Assembly: GCF_018916875.1 (NCBI RefSeq) | Contig: NZ_JAHLNO010000001.1 | Location: 1 to 64,000 of the forward strand | Length of the DNA stretch: 64,000 nucleotides | From: Virgibacillus proomii | GTDB taxonomy: Bacteria > Bacillota > Bacilli > Bacillales > Amphibacillaceae | Direction: 5' to 3' | Shown here: piece after piece, positions 8,748-18,376 of the stretch | How the letters are laid out: every line of letters starts with the position of its first letter | Position numbering within the stretch: position 1 is the first letter of the stretch | The notes under the pieces: model-generated | The model's database searches: none | Seen by the model: the letters and a program-made list of their open reading frames with translations, nothing else | Told to the model about the DNA's origin: nothing | Position numbers and translations under genes: made by a program

Positions 8748-8762
8748 TCTTGCCTGCTTAAG
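8731..8762. terminator. Bidirectional terminator yqzE/yqhG
   Basis: AAGCAGGC and GCCTGCTT pair around a loop of about 12 nt, with an A-run before the stem. The hairpin overlaps the 3' ends of both convergent genes. Confidence 0.7.
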
Positions 8763-9540
8763 CGATGTCCATCGTTAAATAAAATAGTCCACCATTTACC
8801 ACTTGATACGTAATTTGCGGTTGGTATCTTTTGGTAATTTCCTCTAGTTCCCGTTCCATCTGGTCATCTTCTGTATCCGTTTTATAAAAGTGTTCAAGTA
8901 GCTTGACTTCTTCCTCTAATGCTTGTAACGAGTCAACCGCCCAACCATGATCTTGACTTTCTACATATTGGTCGAGAACAGTCTCAATCCGCTTATAGCC
9001 GCTTTTTAGCTTAATCATTGGAGAAAGCGTATAACAAAAGTCAGAAATCGTTGTATTCAAAGGAAATTGCGCTAATGTTTGCATCATGTCTGATTTCATG
9101 GTGCCGTTAATTAAATTTAAGCCGATAGAAAATAGTTCATCTCGTTTATATTTTCCTTTATAGCTTATTTTTATATTGGTAACGAGCCATGGATAAAGTG
9201 GGGTATGGACGATAGGTGTTATTTGTTGAAAAAGCTTTGTATATTTTTCGTTTTCTTGTAAATACCGAATAATTTGTTGTAAACGCGGGCTTCCAAAATG
9301 AATCCATTCCCCTTTTTCTTCTCGTTTGTGTGGATTTGTTATCAATGTTAGCTGCATAGGATCACCAGGATATCCCATTTTTTTTATATAATGCCAGTAA
9401 AAAGGGCGATTCATAAGAACTTTATCCATTTTCTCTGTTAACTGAATCGTTATTATTCCATCATCATTATGAAGAATTTTACAGTTATTAGCTTGAAAAA
9501 ATGAGATCAGAAATTTATTTAAATGATTACGCATCGCCAT
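8758..9540 (-). CDS. yqhG: YqhG family protein
   Basis: A 260-residue soluble protein equal in length and position to B. subtilis YqhG. It shows no catalytic motif I can recognise. The C-terminal third is acidic and probably helical (LEEEVKLLEHFYKTDTEDD). It starts at ATG 9540 behind AGGAGGAAC and overlaps the end of yqhH by 14 nt, so the two form an operon and may act together. The function of the family is not known. Confidence 0.82.
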   Translation of the reverse strand: MAMRNHLNKFLISFFQANNCKILHNDDGIITIQLTEKMDKVLMNRPFYWHYIKKMGYPGDPMQLTLITNPHKREEKGEWIHFGSPRLQQIIRYLQENEKYTKLFQQITPIVHTPLYPWLVTNIKISYKGKYKRDELFSIGLNLINGTMKSDMMQTLAQFPLNTTISDFCYTLSPMIKLKSGYKRIETVLDQYVESQDHGWAVDSLQALEEEVKLLEHFYKTDTEDDQMERELEEITKRYQPQITYQVVNGGLFYLTMDIA

Positions 9541-11188
9541 ATTGTTGTTCCTCCTGATTCGCTGTGTTATGTGCTGTTTGAATAACCGCAGATAAATTAT
9601 GGAGCTTTATTTTTGCTTCTCCAGTAGTAGCCGATTCAGCATAAATCTGTTCAATTTCTTGTTCAAGGTCATGGATGGACAGTTCTGATAATATTGCATC
9701 TAAATCGCCAATAACTTGCTCAAACAGGTGAATTTTTTCATACAACAGTTTCATAATATGTTCCTCCACCGTATCTTTGATAGCAAAATTATATATATGA
9801 ACATCTTTATCCTGGCCATAACGATGAATTCGACCAATTCGCTGTTCTAACCGCATCGGGTTCCATGGCAGGTCATAGTTAATCATATAGTTGCAAAATT
9901 GCAGGTTAATTCCTTCACCACCTGCTTCTGTAGCAATTAATACTTGGGCATGATGTTGAAAAAGCTGGCGCATCCAATCCTTTTTACTGCGTTTAAAACC
10001 TCCTCGGAAAGGAACAGAAGAGATGCCGTGTTGCTGTAAATACCATTGCAAATAAAATTGAGTTGCTCTATATTCCGTAAAAATAATCACTTTTTCATCG
10101 CCGATTTGGCGAATTAGATCAACTACTTTTTCCGCTTTTTTATGGTGAGGTAATTGTTCAATTTTTTCTGTGATTTGCTGAAATACATCTAATTCCGGTT
10201 TTTCTGCTAGCATTTTTTTAAGTGATAAATAACAAGCCTCTCTAGAAGAACAGAATTCACGGAGTAACGTAATCTTAGAAAAGGCTGGAAGTAATGCACT
10301 GCTATTTTCTAACCATTGATAAACCTCAGCTTCTTCTTTCGAGAATTCTGTCCATATGGTTTCAATATTTCGTTTTACTTGATTTAAGCCAGTATCTTTT
10401 CTTGTATTTCTTACCATTACCTTTTTTACAAGTTGCTTTAAGTATAGATCTTGCTTCATATTTTTACGGTCGTTACCATAGCTCTTAACAAAAGAATCAT
10501 AATTACCTAGATGTCCAGGCTTTAAAATGGAAACGAGATTAAAGATTTCTATTAATTCATTTTGCACAGGGGTTGCAGTTAAGAGCAGGCAATACTTTTT
10601 CTTTAATGAACGAACAAAAGCATAATTTTTCGTTTTATGATTCTTTAATTTATGAGCTTCGTCTACTAAAACAAAATCATAGTCCATACCGAGAATTGTA
10701 CTTCGATGTGGCTCACGTTTTGCTGTATCTATAGATGAAATAATAATATTACCTTGCTCCCAGCTCATGTTTTTCCGATAAGCAACTGCAGGGATATAAA
10801 ATTTTTCATTTAATTCTTTTTCCCATTGATTGACTAATGAAGCGGGAACAAGAATTAGTGCTTTGTTCACTAAGCCACGAATCATATATTCTTTTAATAC
10901 TAATCCAGCTTCAATTGTTTTTCCAAGCCCAACTTCATCAGCCAAAATAGCTCTGCCATTCATTTGTTCAATAACTTGCTCTGCTGTATGGATCTGGTGT
11001 TTTAAAAACTCCATATGTGGTAAGAATTCCAATGCTCGTAACCCTCTAAAATAAGGAGACATAGTAGTTTGCTCGGCTTCATAGGCCATTCTAAATAGCT
11101 CCCAGGACGAGAGAGAGGTGTTTTTTTCGAGTCTATCCTCAAGTTCTTCAATAAAAGCTGTATCTTTATCTAAATAAATGGATTTCAT
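9527..11188 (-). CDS. yqhH: SNF2/RapA-like DEAD-box helicase YqhH
   Basis: It is a 553-residue SF2 ATPase with all core helicase motifs: motif I ILADEVGLGKTIEAG near 81, motif II VDEAH near 175, motif III LLTATPVQN near 205, and the C-terminal helicase part with GGEGINLQFCN and QRIGRIHRYGQ near 435-475. It has the layout of SNF2 family enzymes, which move along double-stranded DNA or displace bound protein. The specific role of YqhH is unknown. ATG 11188 follows AAGGAAG. It heads a two-gene unit with yqhG and is divergent from the glycine riboswitch. Confidence 0.9.
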   Translation of the reverse strand: MKSIYLDKDTAFIEELEDRLEKNTSLSSWELFRMAYEAEQTTMSPYFRGLRALEFLPHMEFLKHQIHTAEQVIEQMNGRAILADEVGLGKTIEAGLVLKEYMIRGLVNKALILVPASLVNQWEKELNEKFYIPAVAYRKNMSWEQGNIIISSIDTAKREPHRSTILGMDYDFVLVDEAHKLKNHKTKNYAFVRSLKKKYCLLLTATPVQNELIEIFNLVSILKPGHLGNYDSFVKSYGNDRKNMKQDLYLKQLVKKVMVRNTRKDTGLNQVKRNIETIWTEFSKEEAEVYQWLENSSALLPAFSKITLLREFCSSREACYLSLKKMLAEKPELDVFQQITEKIEQLPHHKKAEKVVDLIRQIGDEKVIIFTEYRATQFYLQWYLQQHGISSVPFRGGFKRSKKDWMRQLFQHHAQVLIATEAGGEGINLQFCNYMINYDLPWNPMRLEQRIGRIHRYGQDKDVHIYNFAIKDTVEEHIMKLLYEKIHLFEQVIGDLDAILSELSIHDLEQEIEQIYAESATTGEAKIKLHNLSAVIQTAHNTANQEEQQYGDA

Positions 11189-11249
11189 CGTATACTTCCT
11201 TTTTCTATAGATTATTCAGGTTATCGATTTTATCTTTCTAAATATGTGG

Positions 11250-11255
11250 TATAAT
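11250..11255 (+). promoter_or_regulatory. Candidate -10 box for the gcv leader
   Basis: A perfect TATAAT (11250) lies about 90 nt before the first glycine aptamer, in the yqhH/gcvT divergent region. No good -35 hexamer is seen 16-18 nt upstream, so this is tentative. Confidence 0.4.
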
Positions 11256-11344
11256 AATACACAGTAAAAAGAGAGGCTTCATTGCCGATAAGGTATTACA
11301 TAGTATAACCAAAACGTTAATTTTTCATAAAAGCGAATGAATAC

Positions 11345-11540
11345 AAGGGGAGAGCTTACGAATGCGGAAATGACTCTTACCGCTATGTAACGCCGAAGGA
11401 GCAAGTGAAAGCGAATCTCTCAGGCAAACAGACTCTTGTAGGACGCGACTCTGGAGAGAGTTTACAAGGATGTAAACCACCCACGAAGCAAATACCAATA
11501 TGCTATTGGTATGCAACTTTCTGGTAGCAGGACAGAGATT
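11345..11540 (+). promoter_or_regulatory. Tandem glycine riboswitch
   Basis: Two glycine aptamers occur in succession. The first runs from GGGGAGAGC with the core GCCGAAGGAGCAA and closes at CTCTCAGGCAAA. The linker leads to a second aptamer beginning GACGCGACTCTGGAGAGAG, with CACCCACGAAGCAAAT and closing near GGTAGCAGGACAGAGA. These are the signature segments of the gcvT leader of Bacilli. Glycine binding to both aptamers normally switches on the cleavage system. A terminator follows directly. The controlled gene gcvT starts only at 12455, because repeats fill the gap. Confidence 0.93.
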
Positions 11541-11567
11541 TCATTTCATGCAATGGATCTCTGCTTT
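11532..11567 (+). terminator. Riboswitch expression-platform terminator
   Basis: CAGAGAT...ATCTCTG forms a stem followed by CTTTTTAC. The left arm (CAGAGA) coincides with the closing strand of aptamer 2, so ligand binding would compete with terminator formation, as expected of a glycine ON switch. Confidence 0.8.
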
Positions 11568-11687
11568 TTACTGTCTAGAAAAAATATCCTTTTTTACTTA
11601 ATGGATATTTTTGAAATGGTAGCTTTGTCTAGCTGATGAATAAACTTCGATCTCTGCTTACGATTAAGTTAACATTGACTCGAATCT

Positions 11688-11766
11688 ATCTAAAGGAAGG
11701 CCGACTAACAACGGGCTTGTCGCTCAGGCGTCGGCATATCCCTGTTTTAGAGGCATGTTTTCTTTA
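11688..11766 (+). repeat. Family E repeat
   Basis: AAAGGAAGGCCGACTAA, then CGGGCTTGTCGCTCAG and CGTCGGCATA..CCCTGTT, followed by TTTTCTTTATCC. The same order recurs at about 29425-29515. CCGAC and GTCGG can pair. In both places a family B copy follows at once. Confidence 0.7.
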
Positions 11767-11935
11767 TCCCGAATATAAGGATCCGTATTTCTCTCATTTG
11801 AAAAATCTGTTTATTAGTTTACGAACTTTATGAGAGGGATCCTAAATTCCCGATTCGTTGAAGGGCCTTTAGGTCATACCCTTGTGGTACTAACATTCAA
11901 GAAGAAAAGTACTCCTTGAATGAAGTTTCACTGTA
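11767..11935 (+). repeat. Family B repeat, variant with GGATCC stem
   Basis: It runs from TCCCGAATATAAGG to GAAGTTTCAC plus TGTA. The first stem is GGATCC...TCTCTCAT / ATGAGAGGGATCC instead of the usual GGTGCCGT...CTCCCACTT / AAGTGGGAG...ACGGCACC, yet it still pairs. The right hairpin is CATTCAAGAAG...CTCCTTGAATG. Confidence 0.8.
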
Positions 11936-12082
11936 TCCCGGATGTAAGGATCCGTATTTTTCTCCTTCCTAAAATGTGCTAATAAATATTGCGAACACGA
12001 TGAGAAAAACGGCTCCTAAATCCCCGATTCGTTTAACTAACATTCAAGGAGAAAAACACTCCTTGAATGAAGTTTCACTGTA
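11936..12082 (+). repeat. Second family B repeat in tandem
   Basis: It starts TCCCGGATGTAAGG directly after the previous copy. The inner stem is TTTTTCTC / GAGAAAAA and the outer stem GGATCCG / CGGCTCC with one mismatch. The right hairpin is CATTCAAGGAG / CTCCTTGAATG. It ends at GAAGTTTCAC plus TGTA. Confidence 0.8.
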
Positions 12083-12137
12083 TCTCGCCAGAAGTTTTGC
12101 CGTTTGTACATTGCTAACCAATCTACACTTTTGTTCC

Positions 12138-12384
12138 ACTATAGGAAAGTATAAAATTTTTAGAGTTTATCCCGCATGTAAGGTGCCGTAAGATTCCCAC
12201 TTCAAGAGCCTTTAGTTGATACAAAGGGTCAAAGTGGGAGAAAACGTCACCTAAATGCCCGATTCGTTCAACTAACATTCAGTAGGAGAGGGAAGAAAAC
12301 TCCTACTGAATGAAGTTTCACTTTATAGTATAAGAAAAACTACAGCTTTCGCTAAAGACTTGGCGACAAGCCAAGTTTTTCTAA
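12138..12384 (+). repeat. Family A repeat split by an inserted family B copy
   Basis: ACTATAGGAAAGTATAAAAT (12138-12169) is the left part of family A, and TAGTATAAGAAAAACTACAG to CCAAGTTTTTCTAA (12326-12384) is its right part. The copy at 26076 shows the uninterrupted order. The insert at 12170-12325 is a complete B element. The joint reads GTTTA | TCCCGC...TTTCAC TTTA | TAGTA. Confidence 0.88.
12170..12325 (+). repeat. Family B element inserted in family A
   Basis: It is a complete element with GGTGCCGTAAGATTCCCACTT, AAGTGGGAGAAAACGTCACC, CCCGATTCGTT and the right hairpin CATTCAGTAGGAG / CTCCTACTGAATG. TTTA stands at both edges. This is either a target duplication or an element end matching the target. 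Confidence 0.88.
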
Positions 12385-12454
12385 CTGTCTAAACATCGAA
12401 ATGGCATTGTTGGATTATTTTTTAAAATTTTCAGACTGAAAAAGGAGTGGTGGA

Positions 12455-13570
12455 ATGAGTAAATTAAAGCAGACACCTTTGTTTCCCGTTTATGCAGAAC
12501 ATGGAGCGAAAACGATTGATTTTGGTGGATGGGATCTTCCTGTACAATTCACCGGTATTAAACATGAACATGAAATAACAAGAACAAAGGCTGGGTTATT
12601 TGATGTTTCCCATATGGGAGAAATCGCTGTTAAAGGTCCGAAAAGTCTAGAATTTCTACAACAAATGGTAACGAATGATGTTGGAAATTTAACACCAAAC
12701 CGTGCCCAATATACATTTATGTGTTATGAGGATGGTGGAACTATTGATGATTTTCTAATTTATATGCTTGATGACAATGATTACCTTCTTGTCGTCAATG
12801 CGGCTAATACAAAAAAAGATTATCAATGGCTAGTTCGTCATAATCAGTTTAGTGAGACTGAGTTAACCATTGAAGATATATCCAGTAAATATGCGCAGCT
12901 TGCTTTACAAGGCTCTTTAGCCGAAGAAGTGTTGCAAGCGTTAACAGATAAGGAATTAGCAACTATTCGCTTCTTTCGTTTTGAAACAAATGTTCATTTT
13001 ACTGGGATAAAAGATCCTGCGATTGTATCACGAACGGGTTATACGGGTGAGGATGGATTTGAGATTTATATTCCAGCTGCTAGTGGAATAGCTTTATGGA
13101 AAGCTATTTTACAGGCTGGTAAAGATAAAGGAGTAGAGCCGGTTGGGTTAGGGGCAAGAGATACATTGCGGTTTGAAGCAGGATTGCCTTTGTATGGTCA
13201 AGAGCTTTCTGAAACGATTAGTCCTGTAGAAGCTGGTTTAACCTTTGCAGTAAAAACGAATAAAACAATAGATTTTATTGGAAAAGAAGTATTGCAAAAA
13301 CAGTTAGAAAAAGGTACATCCAGAAAACTTATTGGCCTGGAAATGATCGATAAAGGTATCCCGCGGACAGGCTATAGTGTCTATTATCAGGAAAAGCATG
13401 TTGGCTTTATTACTTCAGGAACGCAGGCACCGACGCTTAATAAAAACCTTGGTCTTGCTTTAGTAAATACTGACTATGCCGATATAGGTACTGAATTGAC
13501 AGTGCAAGTTAGAAAACGGCAACTACAAGCAAAAGTAGTCGAAACACCTTTTTATACAAGAAAAAATTAG
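12455..13570 (+). CDS. gcvT: Glycine cleavage system T protein (aminomethyltransferase)
   Basis: The protein of 371 residues transfers the methylene unit from the H-protein-bound aminomethyl group to tetrahydrofolate and releases ammonia. The start TPLFPVYAEHGAKTIDFGGWDLPVQF, the motif LFDVSHMGEI near residue 46, RTGYTGEDGFEIY near 193 and GLGARDTLRFEAGLPLYGQEL near 232 are diagnostic of GcvT. The ATG follows AAAGGAGTGG. It heads gcvT-gcvPA-gcvPB and should be controlled by the glycine riboswitch far upstream. Confidence 0.96.
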   Translation: MSKLKQTPLFPVYAEHGAKTIDFGGWDLPVQFTGIKHEHEITRTKAGLFDVSHMGEIAVKGPKSLEFLQQMVTNDVGNLTPNRAQYTFMCYEDGGTIDDFLIYMLDDNDYLLVVNAANTKKDYQWLVRHNQFSETELTIEDISSKYAQLALQGSLAEEVLQALTDKELATIRFFRFETNVHFTGIKDPAIVSRTGYTGEDGFEIYIPAASGIALWKAILQAGKDKGVEPVGLGARDTLRFEAGLPLYGQELSETISPVEAGLTFAVKTNKTIDFIGKEVLQKQLEKGTSRKLIGLEMIDKGIPRTGYSVYYQEKHVGFITSGTQAPTLNKNLGLALVNTDYADIGTELTVQVRKRQLQAKVVETPFYTRKN

Positions 13571-13582
13571 GGGGAGAAAAGA

Positions 13583-14929
13583 ATGGAATTTCGCTATTTG
13601 CCAATGACAGAAGATGATAAACAAACCATGCTTAGAAGCATTGGAGTTAATGATGCAGATGAGCTCTTCTCCGATATTCCTAGTAAGGTGCGCCTAAAGA
13701 AGCCAATGAACTTAAAATCACCTGCAAATGAAGGAGATTTAAAGAAAGAATTAGCAAGCATGGCAGCTAAAAATGCGAACTTAAAGCAGTATCATTGTTT
13801 CTTAGGTGCTGGCGTATATGATCACTATATTCCATCGGTTGTCGATCATGTTATTTCTAGATCTGAGTTCTATACTGCTTACACGCCTTATCAACCAGAG
13901 ATTTCTCAAGGAGAATTGCAGGCTATTTTTGAATTTCAAACGATGATTTGTGAGTTGACAGGGTTGGATGTGGCCAATTCCTCGATGTATGATGGTGGTA
14001 CTGCGTTAGCTGAAGCGGTAAACTTAAGCGCTGCTCAAACGAGAAGAAAAAAGGTTTTAGTATCTCGTGCAGTTCATCCACAAAGCCGTGCAGTAATTGA
14101 AACCTATGCTAAGGGATCGGGCTTGACAATTGTATATATTGATACGAATCACGGTGTGACTGATTTAAACAAACTTCAAAAAGAGTTGAATGATGAAACA
14201 GCAAGCGTAGTTGTACAATATCCGAATTTCTTCGGTCTATTAGAACCGATGAAAGAAATCCAGACACTTTTATCAGATAAGAAGAAAACAATGTTTATTA
14301 CTTCAAGCAATCCGTTGGCACTAGGATATTTGAGGCCACCGGCTGAATTTGGTGCTGATATAGTTGTTGGCGATACACAAGTTTTTGGTATTCCTGCCCA
14401 ATTTGGTGGGCCGCATTGTGGCTATTTTGCAACCACAAAAAAATTAATGCGTAAAGTTCCTGGACGCTTAGTGGGACAGACTACGGATGAAGATGGAGTT
14501 AGAGGCTTTGTACTAACCTTACAAGCAAGAGAGCAACATATTCGGAGAGATAAGGCTACTTCTAATATTTGCTCGAATCAAGCATTGAATGCATTAGCTA
14601 GTGCAGTAGCAATGAGTGCTCTTGGCAAGCGAGGTTTGAAAAAAATGGCTGCTCTAAATATGAAAAAGGCACGTTATGCCAAGCAAAGGCTTGAAGAAGC
14701 AGGTTTTACCATCATTTATGATGGTGCATTTTTCAATGAATTTGTTCTTCAATTAGATAAGCCTGTTACTGAAGTAAATGAGCAATTACTTGAGAGAGGA
14801 ATTATCGGTGGATATGATCTGGAAAGAGATTATCCTAATATGTCTGGACAGATGCTCGTTGCGGTTACAGAAAACCGGAGTGCTGAAGAAATCGATAAGT
14901 TTGTCAAAGAATTGGGGGATATAAATTGA
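13583..14929 (+). CDS. gcvPA: Glycine dehydrogenase (decarboxylating) subunit 1
   Basis: This is the 448-residue N-terminal subunit of the split P-protein. Together with gcvPB it decarboxylates glycine and loads the aminomethyl group on the H-protein lipoyl arm. The family motifs [17 protein letters not shown] near 74 and [25 protein letters not shown] near 273 are present. The PLP lysine lies in the partner subunit. GGGGGAGAAAAGA precedes ATG 13583, 12 nt after gcvT. The end overlaps gcvPB by 4 nt. Confidence 0.96.
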   Translation: MEFRYLPMTEDDKQTMLRSIGVNDADELFSDIPSKVRLKKPMNLKSPANEGDLKKELASMAAKNANLKQYHCFLGAGVYDHYIPSVVDHVISRSEFYTAYTPYQPEISQGELQAIFEFQTMICELTGLDVANSSMYDGGTALAEAVNLSAAQTRRKKVLVSRAVHPQSRAVIETYAKGSGLTIVYIDTNHGVTDLNKLQKELNDETASVVVQYPNFFGLLEPMKEIQTLLSDKKKTMFITSSNPLALGYLRPPAEFGADIVVGDTQVFGIPAQFGGPHCGYFATTKKLMRKVPGRLVGQTTDEDGVRGFVLTLQAREQHIRRDKATSNICSNQALNALASAVAMSALGKRGLKKMAALNMKKARYAKQRLEEAGFTIIYDGAFFNEFVLQLDKPVTEVNEQLLERGIIGGYDLERDYPNMSGQMLVAVTENRSAEEIDKFVKELGDIN

Positions 14930-16395
14930 ATAGACAAGATTTTCCACTTATCTTTGAACGAAGTAAACTTGGAAGAACAAGCTATAGCTTACCAGAATTA
15001 GATGTACCTGATGTAGACTTGGAACAGGAGCTTGGAGAAACGTATATTCGTAAAGAAGCTGCTAATCTTCCGGAAATTAGTGAGCTGGATTTGATGAGGC
15101 ATTATACTGCTCTTTCCACACGAAATTATGGAGTAGACTCGGGTTTTTATCCCCTGGGTTCATGTACAATGAAATACAACCCAAAGATTAATGAAGATGT
15201 CGCTCGAATGGAAGGCTTTAGCCATATTCATCCTGATCAGCCTGAAAGTAGTGTCCAAGGTGCGATGGCAATGATGTATGATCTACAGCAATCCTTATGT
15301 GAAATCACAGGAATGGATGAAGTTTCTTTGCAATCAGCTGCTGGAGCACAAGGCGAATGGACAGCATTAATGATGATTCGTGCTTTTCATGAAGCAAATG
15401 GTGATTATCAGCGTACAAAAGTAATCGTACCGGATTCAGCACATGGAACGAACCCAGCCTCTGCTACTGTTGCCGGATTTGAAGCAGTAACTGTCCAATC
15501 CAATGAGCAAGGATTAGTTGATTTAGAAGATTTAAAACGAGTAGTTGGTCCAGATACAGCAGCACTTATGTTAACGAATCCGAATACGCTAGGCTTATTT
15601 GAAACAGAAATTGAAGAAATGGCAAAGATTGTCCATGATGCTGGGGGTAAAATGTATTATGACGGAGCTAATTTAAATGCAATTATGGGCTATGCCCGTC
15701 CCGGCGATATGGGATTTGATGCCGTGCATTTGAACTTGCATAAAACCTTTACTGGTCCGCATGGCGGTGGGGGTCCCGGTTCTGGTCCTGTTGGCGTAAC
15801 AGAAGAGTTAAAGCCTTTTCTCCCTAAACCATTGTTAGAAAAGAGTGGAGATCGTTATTTATTTAAGGATGATCTACCGCAATCCATTGGCAGGGTAAAA
15901 CCGTATTATGGTAATTTTGGAATTTATTTAAGGGCCTATACGTATATCCGAACAATGGGAGCTGAAGGTTTGAAAAAGGTAAGCGAATACGCTGTGCTTA
16001 ATGCTAACTATTTAATGCGTAATCTGCAAAAAGAATATGACCTTCCATTTAAGCAGCATTGCAAACATGAATTTGTTCTTTCCGGTAGACGACAGAAAAA
16101 ACTGGGTGTACGTACTTTAGATATAGCAAAACGTTTATTAGACTATGGTTATCATCCACCGACAATCTACTTTCCTCTCAATGTCGAGGAAGCATTAATG
16201 ATTGAGCCCACCGAAACCGAATCAAAAGAGACATTGGATGGTTTTATTGAAACTATGTTGCAGATAGCAAAAGAGGTTAGAGAGGAACCTGAATTAGTAC
16301 AGGAAGCGCCACATCAAACGATTGTTAAACGAATGGATGAAACGACAGCTGCCAGAAAGCCAATTTTGCGTTATGAGCCTAAGTCAGAAGCTTGA
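14926..16395 (+). CDS. gcvPB: Glycine dehydrogenase (decarboxylating) subunit 2
   Basis: A 489-residue PLP-dependent subunit. The cofactor lysine is in [18 protein letters not shown] near residue 273, and [15 protein letters not shown] near 182 is also typical. It starts with TTG 14926 overlapping the gcvPA stop, which couples translation. It completes the P-protein. The H-protein gene is not in the window. A hairpin terminator follows at 16430. Confidence 0.96.
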   Translation: MNRQDFPLIFERSKLGRTSYSLPELDVPDVDLEQELGETYIRKEAANLPEISELDLMRHYTALSTRNYGVDSGFYPLGSCTMKYNPKINEDVARMEGFSHIHPDQPESSVQGAMAMMYDLQQSLCEITGMDEVSLQSAAGAQGEWTALMMIRAFHEANGDYQRTKVIVPDSAHGTNPASATVAGFEAVTVQSNEQGLVDLEDLKRVVGPDTAALMLTNPNTLGLFETEIEEMAKIVHDAGGKMYYDGANLNAIMGYARPGDMGFDAVHLNLHKTFTGPHGGGGPGSGPVGVTEELKPFLPKPLLEKSGDRYLFKDDLPQSIGRVKPYYGNFGIYLRAYTYIRTMGAEGLKKVSEYAVLNANYLMRNLQKEYDLPFKQHCKHEFVLSGRRQKKLGVRTLDIAKRLLDYGYHPPTIYFPLNVEEALMIEPTETESKETLDGFIETMLQIAKEVREEPELVQEAPHQTIVKRMDETTAARKPILRYEPKSEA

Positions 16396-16429
16396 ATGTG
16401 GTTTCTTTCAGTCTATAGCTTTATCTCCA

Positions 16430-16466
16430 AAAAATGCCGTGGTTATATTTAACCATGGCATTTTAT
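16430..16466 (+). terminator. gcv operon terminator
   Basis: AAATGCCGTGGTT and AACCATGGCATTTT form a long stem with a T-rich tail 40 nt after gcvPB. Confidence 0.85.
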
Positions 16467-16600
16467 ATGCTAAAGATATCAAATTTTAACAAAAACAGTT
16501 ATAATTAGAAAATTCAGACTTGAATTAACACTGCTAACCCAAATTTATGCATACGATTTGCTAGTTTTTTTATTCTGTCTCTGAGATGCTACTTTTTTAT

Positions 16601-16693
16601 ACTATAGGAAAGTATAAAACTTTATGGTTTAATAGTATAAGAAAAACTATAGCTTTCTCCATAAAAACTTGGCGACAAGCCAAGTTTTTCTAA
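16601..16693 (+). repeat. Family A repeat
   Basis: ACTATAGGAAAGTATAAAAC to GCCAAGTTTTTCTAA. It has the hairpin ACTTGGCGACAAGCCAAGT and the TATAGTATAAGAAAAACTAT segment, with a small local variation (TTCTCCATAAAAACTTGG). The rest of 16396-16830 contains only the gcv terminator and no gene. Confidence 0.85.
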
Positions 16694-16830
16694 AGACAAG
16701 TCCCAATTAGTTTTGTAACAGATTGGGAAAAGCTACTTGAATACATCGCACCCGAGGATTTCTCGGGTGTCTGTCCTTTTTTGTTTTCTAATCCGTATTA
16801 GAAAACAATTTTTACTGAAGAAGTGTAGCT

Positions 16831-17199
16831 TTATTTTTTAATTTTGCCTGTCCACTTTTTAAATCCGCCTTTTAAGACACTGATATCCTTATAACCTTTT
16901 TTATGCAAAAGTTGAGCGGCTCGAGCTGCTCGCGAACCACTTTGGCAATAAAGATACACAGGCTTGTCTTTGCGCAATTCCACTAATCGTTGTTTCATTT
17001 GTGTAACGGGAATATTTCTCGCACCTAAGATATGTCCACGTTTAAACTCTTGCGGTTCACGTACATCTATCAGTTGTGCTTTACGATATCCTTCACGAAA
17101 TTGATCTTCTGTCAATGTTTTCAAATACATTCTCTGTCTAAAGTAACGAAATACTAGAACTGCTATGAAAACAACGATGAGTAAAACTAAAATTTCCAT
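16831..17199 (-). CDS. yqhL: Membrane-anchored rhodanese-like protein YqhL
   Basis: It has 122 residues. An N-terminal membrane helix (about 1-18) is followed by one rhodanese domain with IDVREPQEFKRGHILGARNIP near 43 and the active loop YCQSGSRAA near 83, where the cysteine is catalytic. Rhodanese domains transfer sulfane sulfur. ATG 17199 is chosen because GGGGGAAAAG precedes it and the helix then starts at once. The longer frame from 17265 has no ribosome site. Confidence 0.87.
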   Translation of the reverse strand: MEILVLLIVVFIAVLVFRYFRQRMYLKTLTEDQFREGYRKAQLIDVREPQEFKRGHILGARNIPVTQMKQRLVELRKDKPVYLYCQSGSRAARAAQLLHKKGYKDISVLKGGFKKWTGKIKK

Positions 17200-17387
17200 T
17201 GCTTTTCCCCCGTCTATCAACATTTGTACATCTTCTATTATAGGTGTAAAACCTTGATTTTTCAAAACTTATTTATAAGGATGTTTAAAAATGCGGATGA
17301 TACGTCAAATATCTATGCACGTTAGAATGATTTAAATGTTAACACTGAAGTAGTTAAGGCCACACCAGTGGAATTTTTAATCATGCA

Positions 17388-17550
17388 TGTAAGTTGTTGT
17401 AAGACTCCGGCTTCAAAGCATTATAGAAAATATGAAGAAATTTGATTAAGAGATAACGGATCTAATGCTCAGGTTGTTCGTACGACAGGATATGGAAGGA
17501 TTCGGCAGGATACATCGCTCGAAGAAAAAGCGCTTTTTCTATACTAGCTA
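17388..17550 (+). repeat. Degenerate family B/D element
   Basis: It contains TGTAAGACTCCGGCTTCAAAG, AGATAACGGATCTAATGC and a D-like hairpin unit CGCTCGAAGAAAAAGCGC. The 17200-17843 interval holds this relic and A/T-rich DNA and no gene. A segment near 17279 (GATGTTTAAAAATGCGG) resembles the family F end. Confidence 0.5.
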
Positions 17551-17843
17551 GCATTAGTTTTTTGCATACACGCAAATATCTAATAACTAATTCATTATTA
17601 AACTCTTTAAAATAGTGCTACGTTTCACATATTATGATAAAACAGTTATAGTCCTCGAGTTATAGATATGTTAAATCCATCACTTATTGCTATTATTAAC
17701 CTAACTTAACTGAAATTCGGCAAAATCGTTGAATATATAACATATGAGTGTTATAGCTTGTTTCTTAGTCAACATTCCTGTATTCTTTAAGGTGAAACAA
17801 TTTTGCACTCGACAAAAAATATTCTTGAAATGGAGGAACATAA

Positions 17844-18275
17844 ATGCCTACACCTAGTATGGAAGATTATATAGAGCAGATTTATAATTTAATGGAATCG
17901 AAAGGGTATGCCCGTGTTTCGGATATTGCAGAGGCACTAGAAGTTCATCCCTCCTCGGTAACGAAGATGATTCAAAAATTAGATCGCGATGATTATTTAG
18001 ATTATGAAAAATACCGCGGTTTTGTGTTAACAACAAAGGGCAAAAAAATTGGCGAGCGACTAGTATTTCGTCATGAATTATTGGAGGAATTTTTAAAAAT
18101 AATTGGTGTGGATCATGAGAATATTTATAATGATGTAGAAGGTATTGAACATCATTTAAGTTGGAATTCAATTGATCGTATCGGTGATGTTGTCAATTAT
18201 TTCAAGACGGATAAGAAGCGTCTTAAGGAACTGAAAAAAATTCATCAAGCGTCTGAAGTTGAAAGCAGTAAATAA
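17844..18275 (+). CDS. mntR: Manganese-responsive transcriptional repressor MntR
   Basis: A 143-residue DtxR-family regulator, the length of B. subtilis MntR. The winged helix (about 20-65) contains [20 protein letters not shown], and the C-terminal dimerisation helix follows. Metal ligands known for MntR are visible: D8 and E11 in MEDYIEQIY, a histidine in [10 protein letters not shown], and the E-x-x-E-H group in VEGIEHHLS. It represses manganese uptake genes when Mn(II) is sufficient. GGAGGAACATAA precedes the ATG. Confidence 0.95.
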   Translation: MPTPSMEDYIEQIYNLMESKGYARVSDIAEALEVHPSSVTKMIQKLDRDDYLDYEKYRGFVLTTKGKKIGERLVFRHELLEEFLKIIGVDHENIYNDVEGIEHHLSWNSIDRIGDVVNYFKTDKKRLKELKKIHQASEVESSK

Positions 18276-18376
18276 CGACTTAAATTTAAAATATTTTAAA
18301 TTTAGGTTCTAATTGCCTTTTTCATTGCTTACACATAAGGTAAATATCATATTTAGCAATGAAGAGGGGAAGGCTT

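Noticed and set aside
11636-12191. Short open frames between riboswitch and gcvT
   Set aside because: They fall entirely in families E and B and have no ribosome sites.
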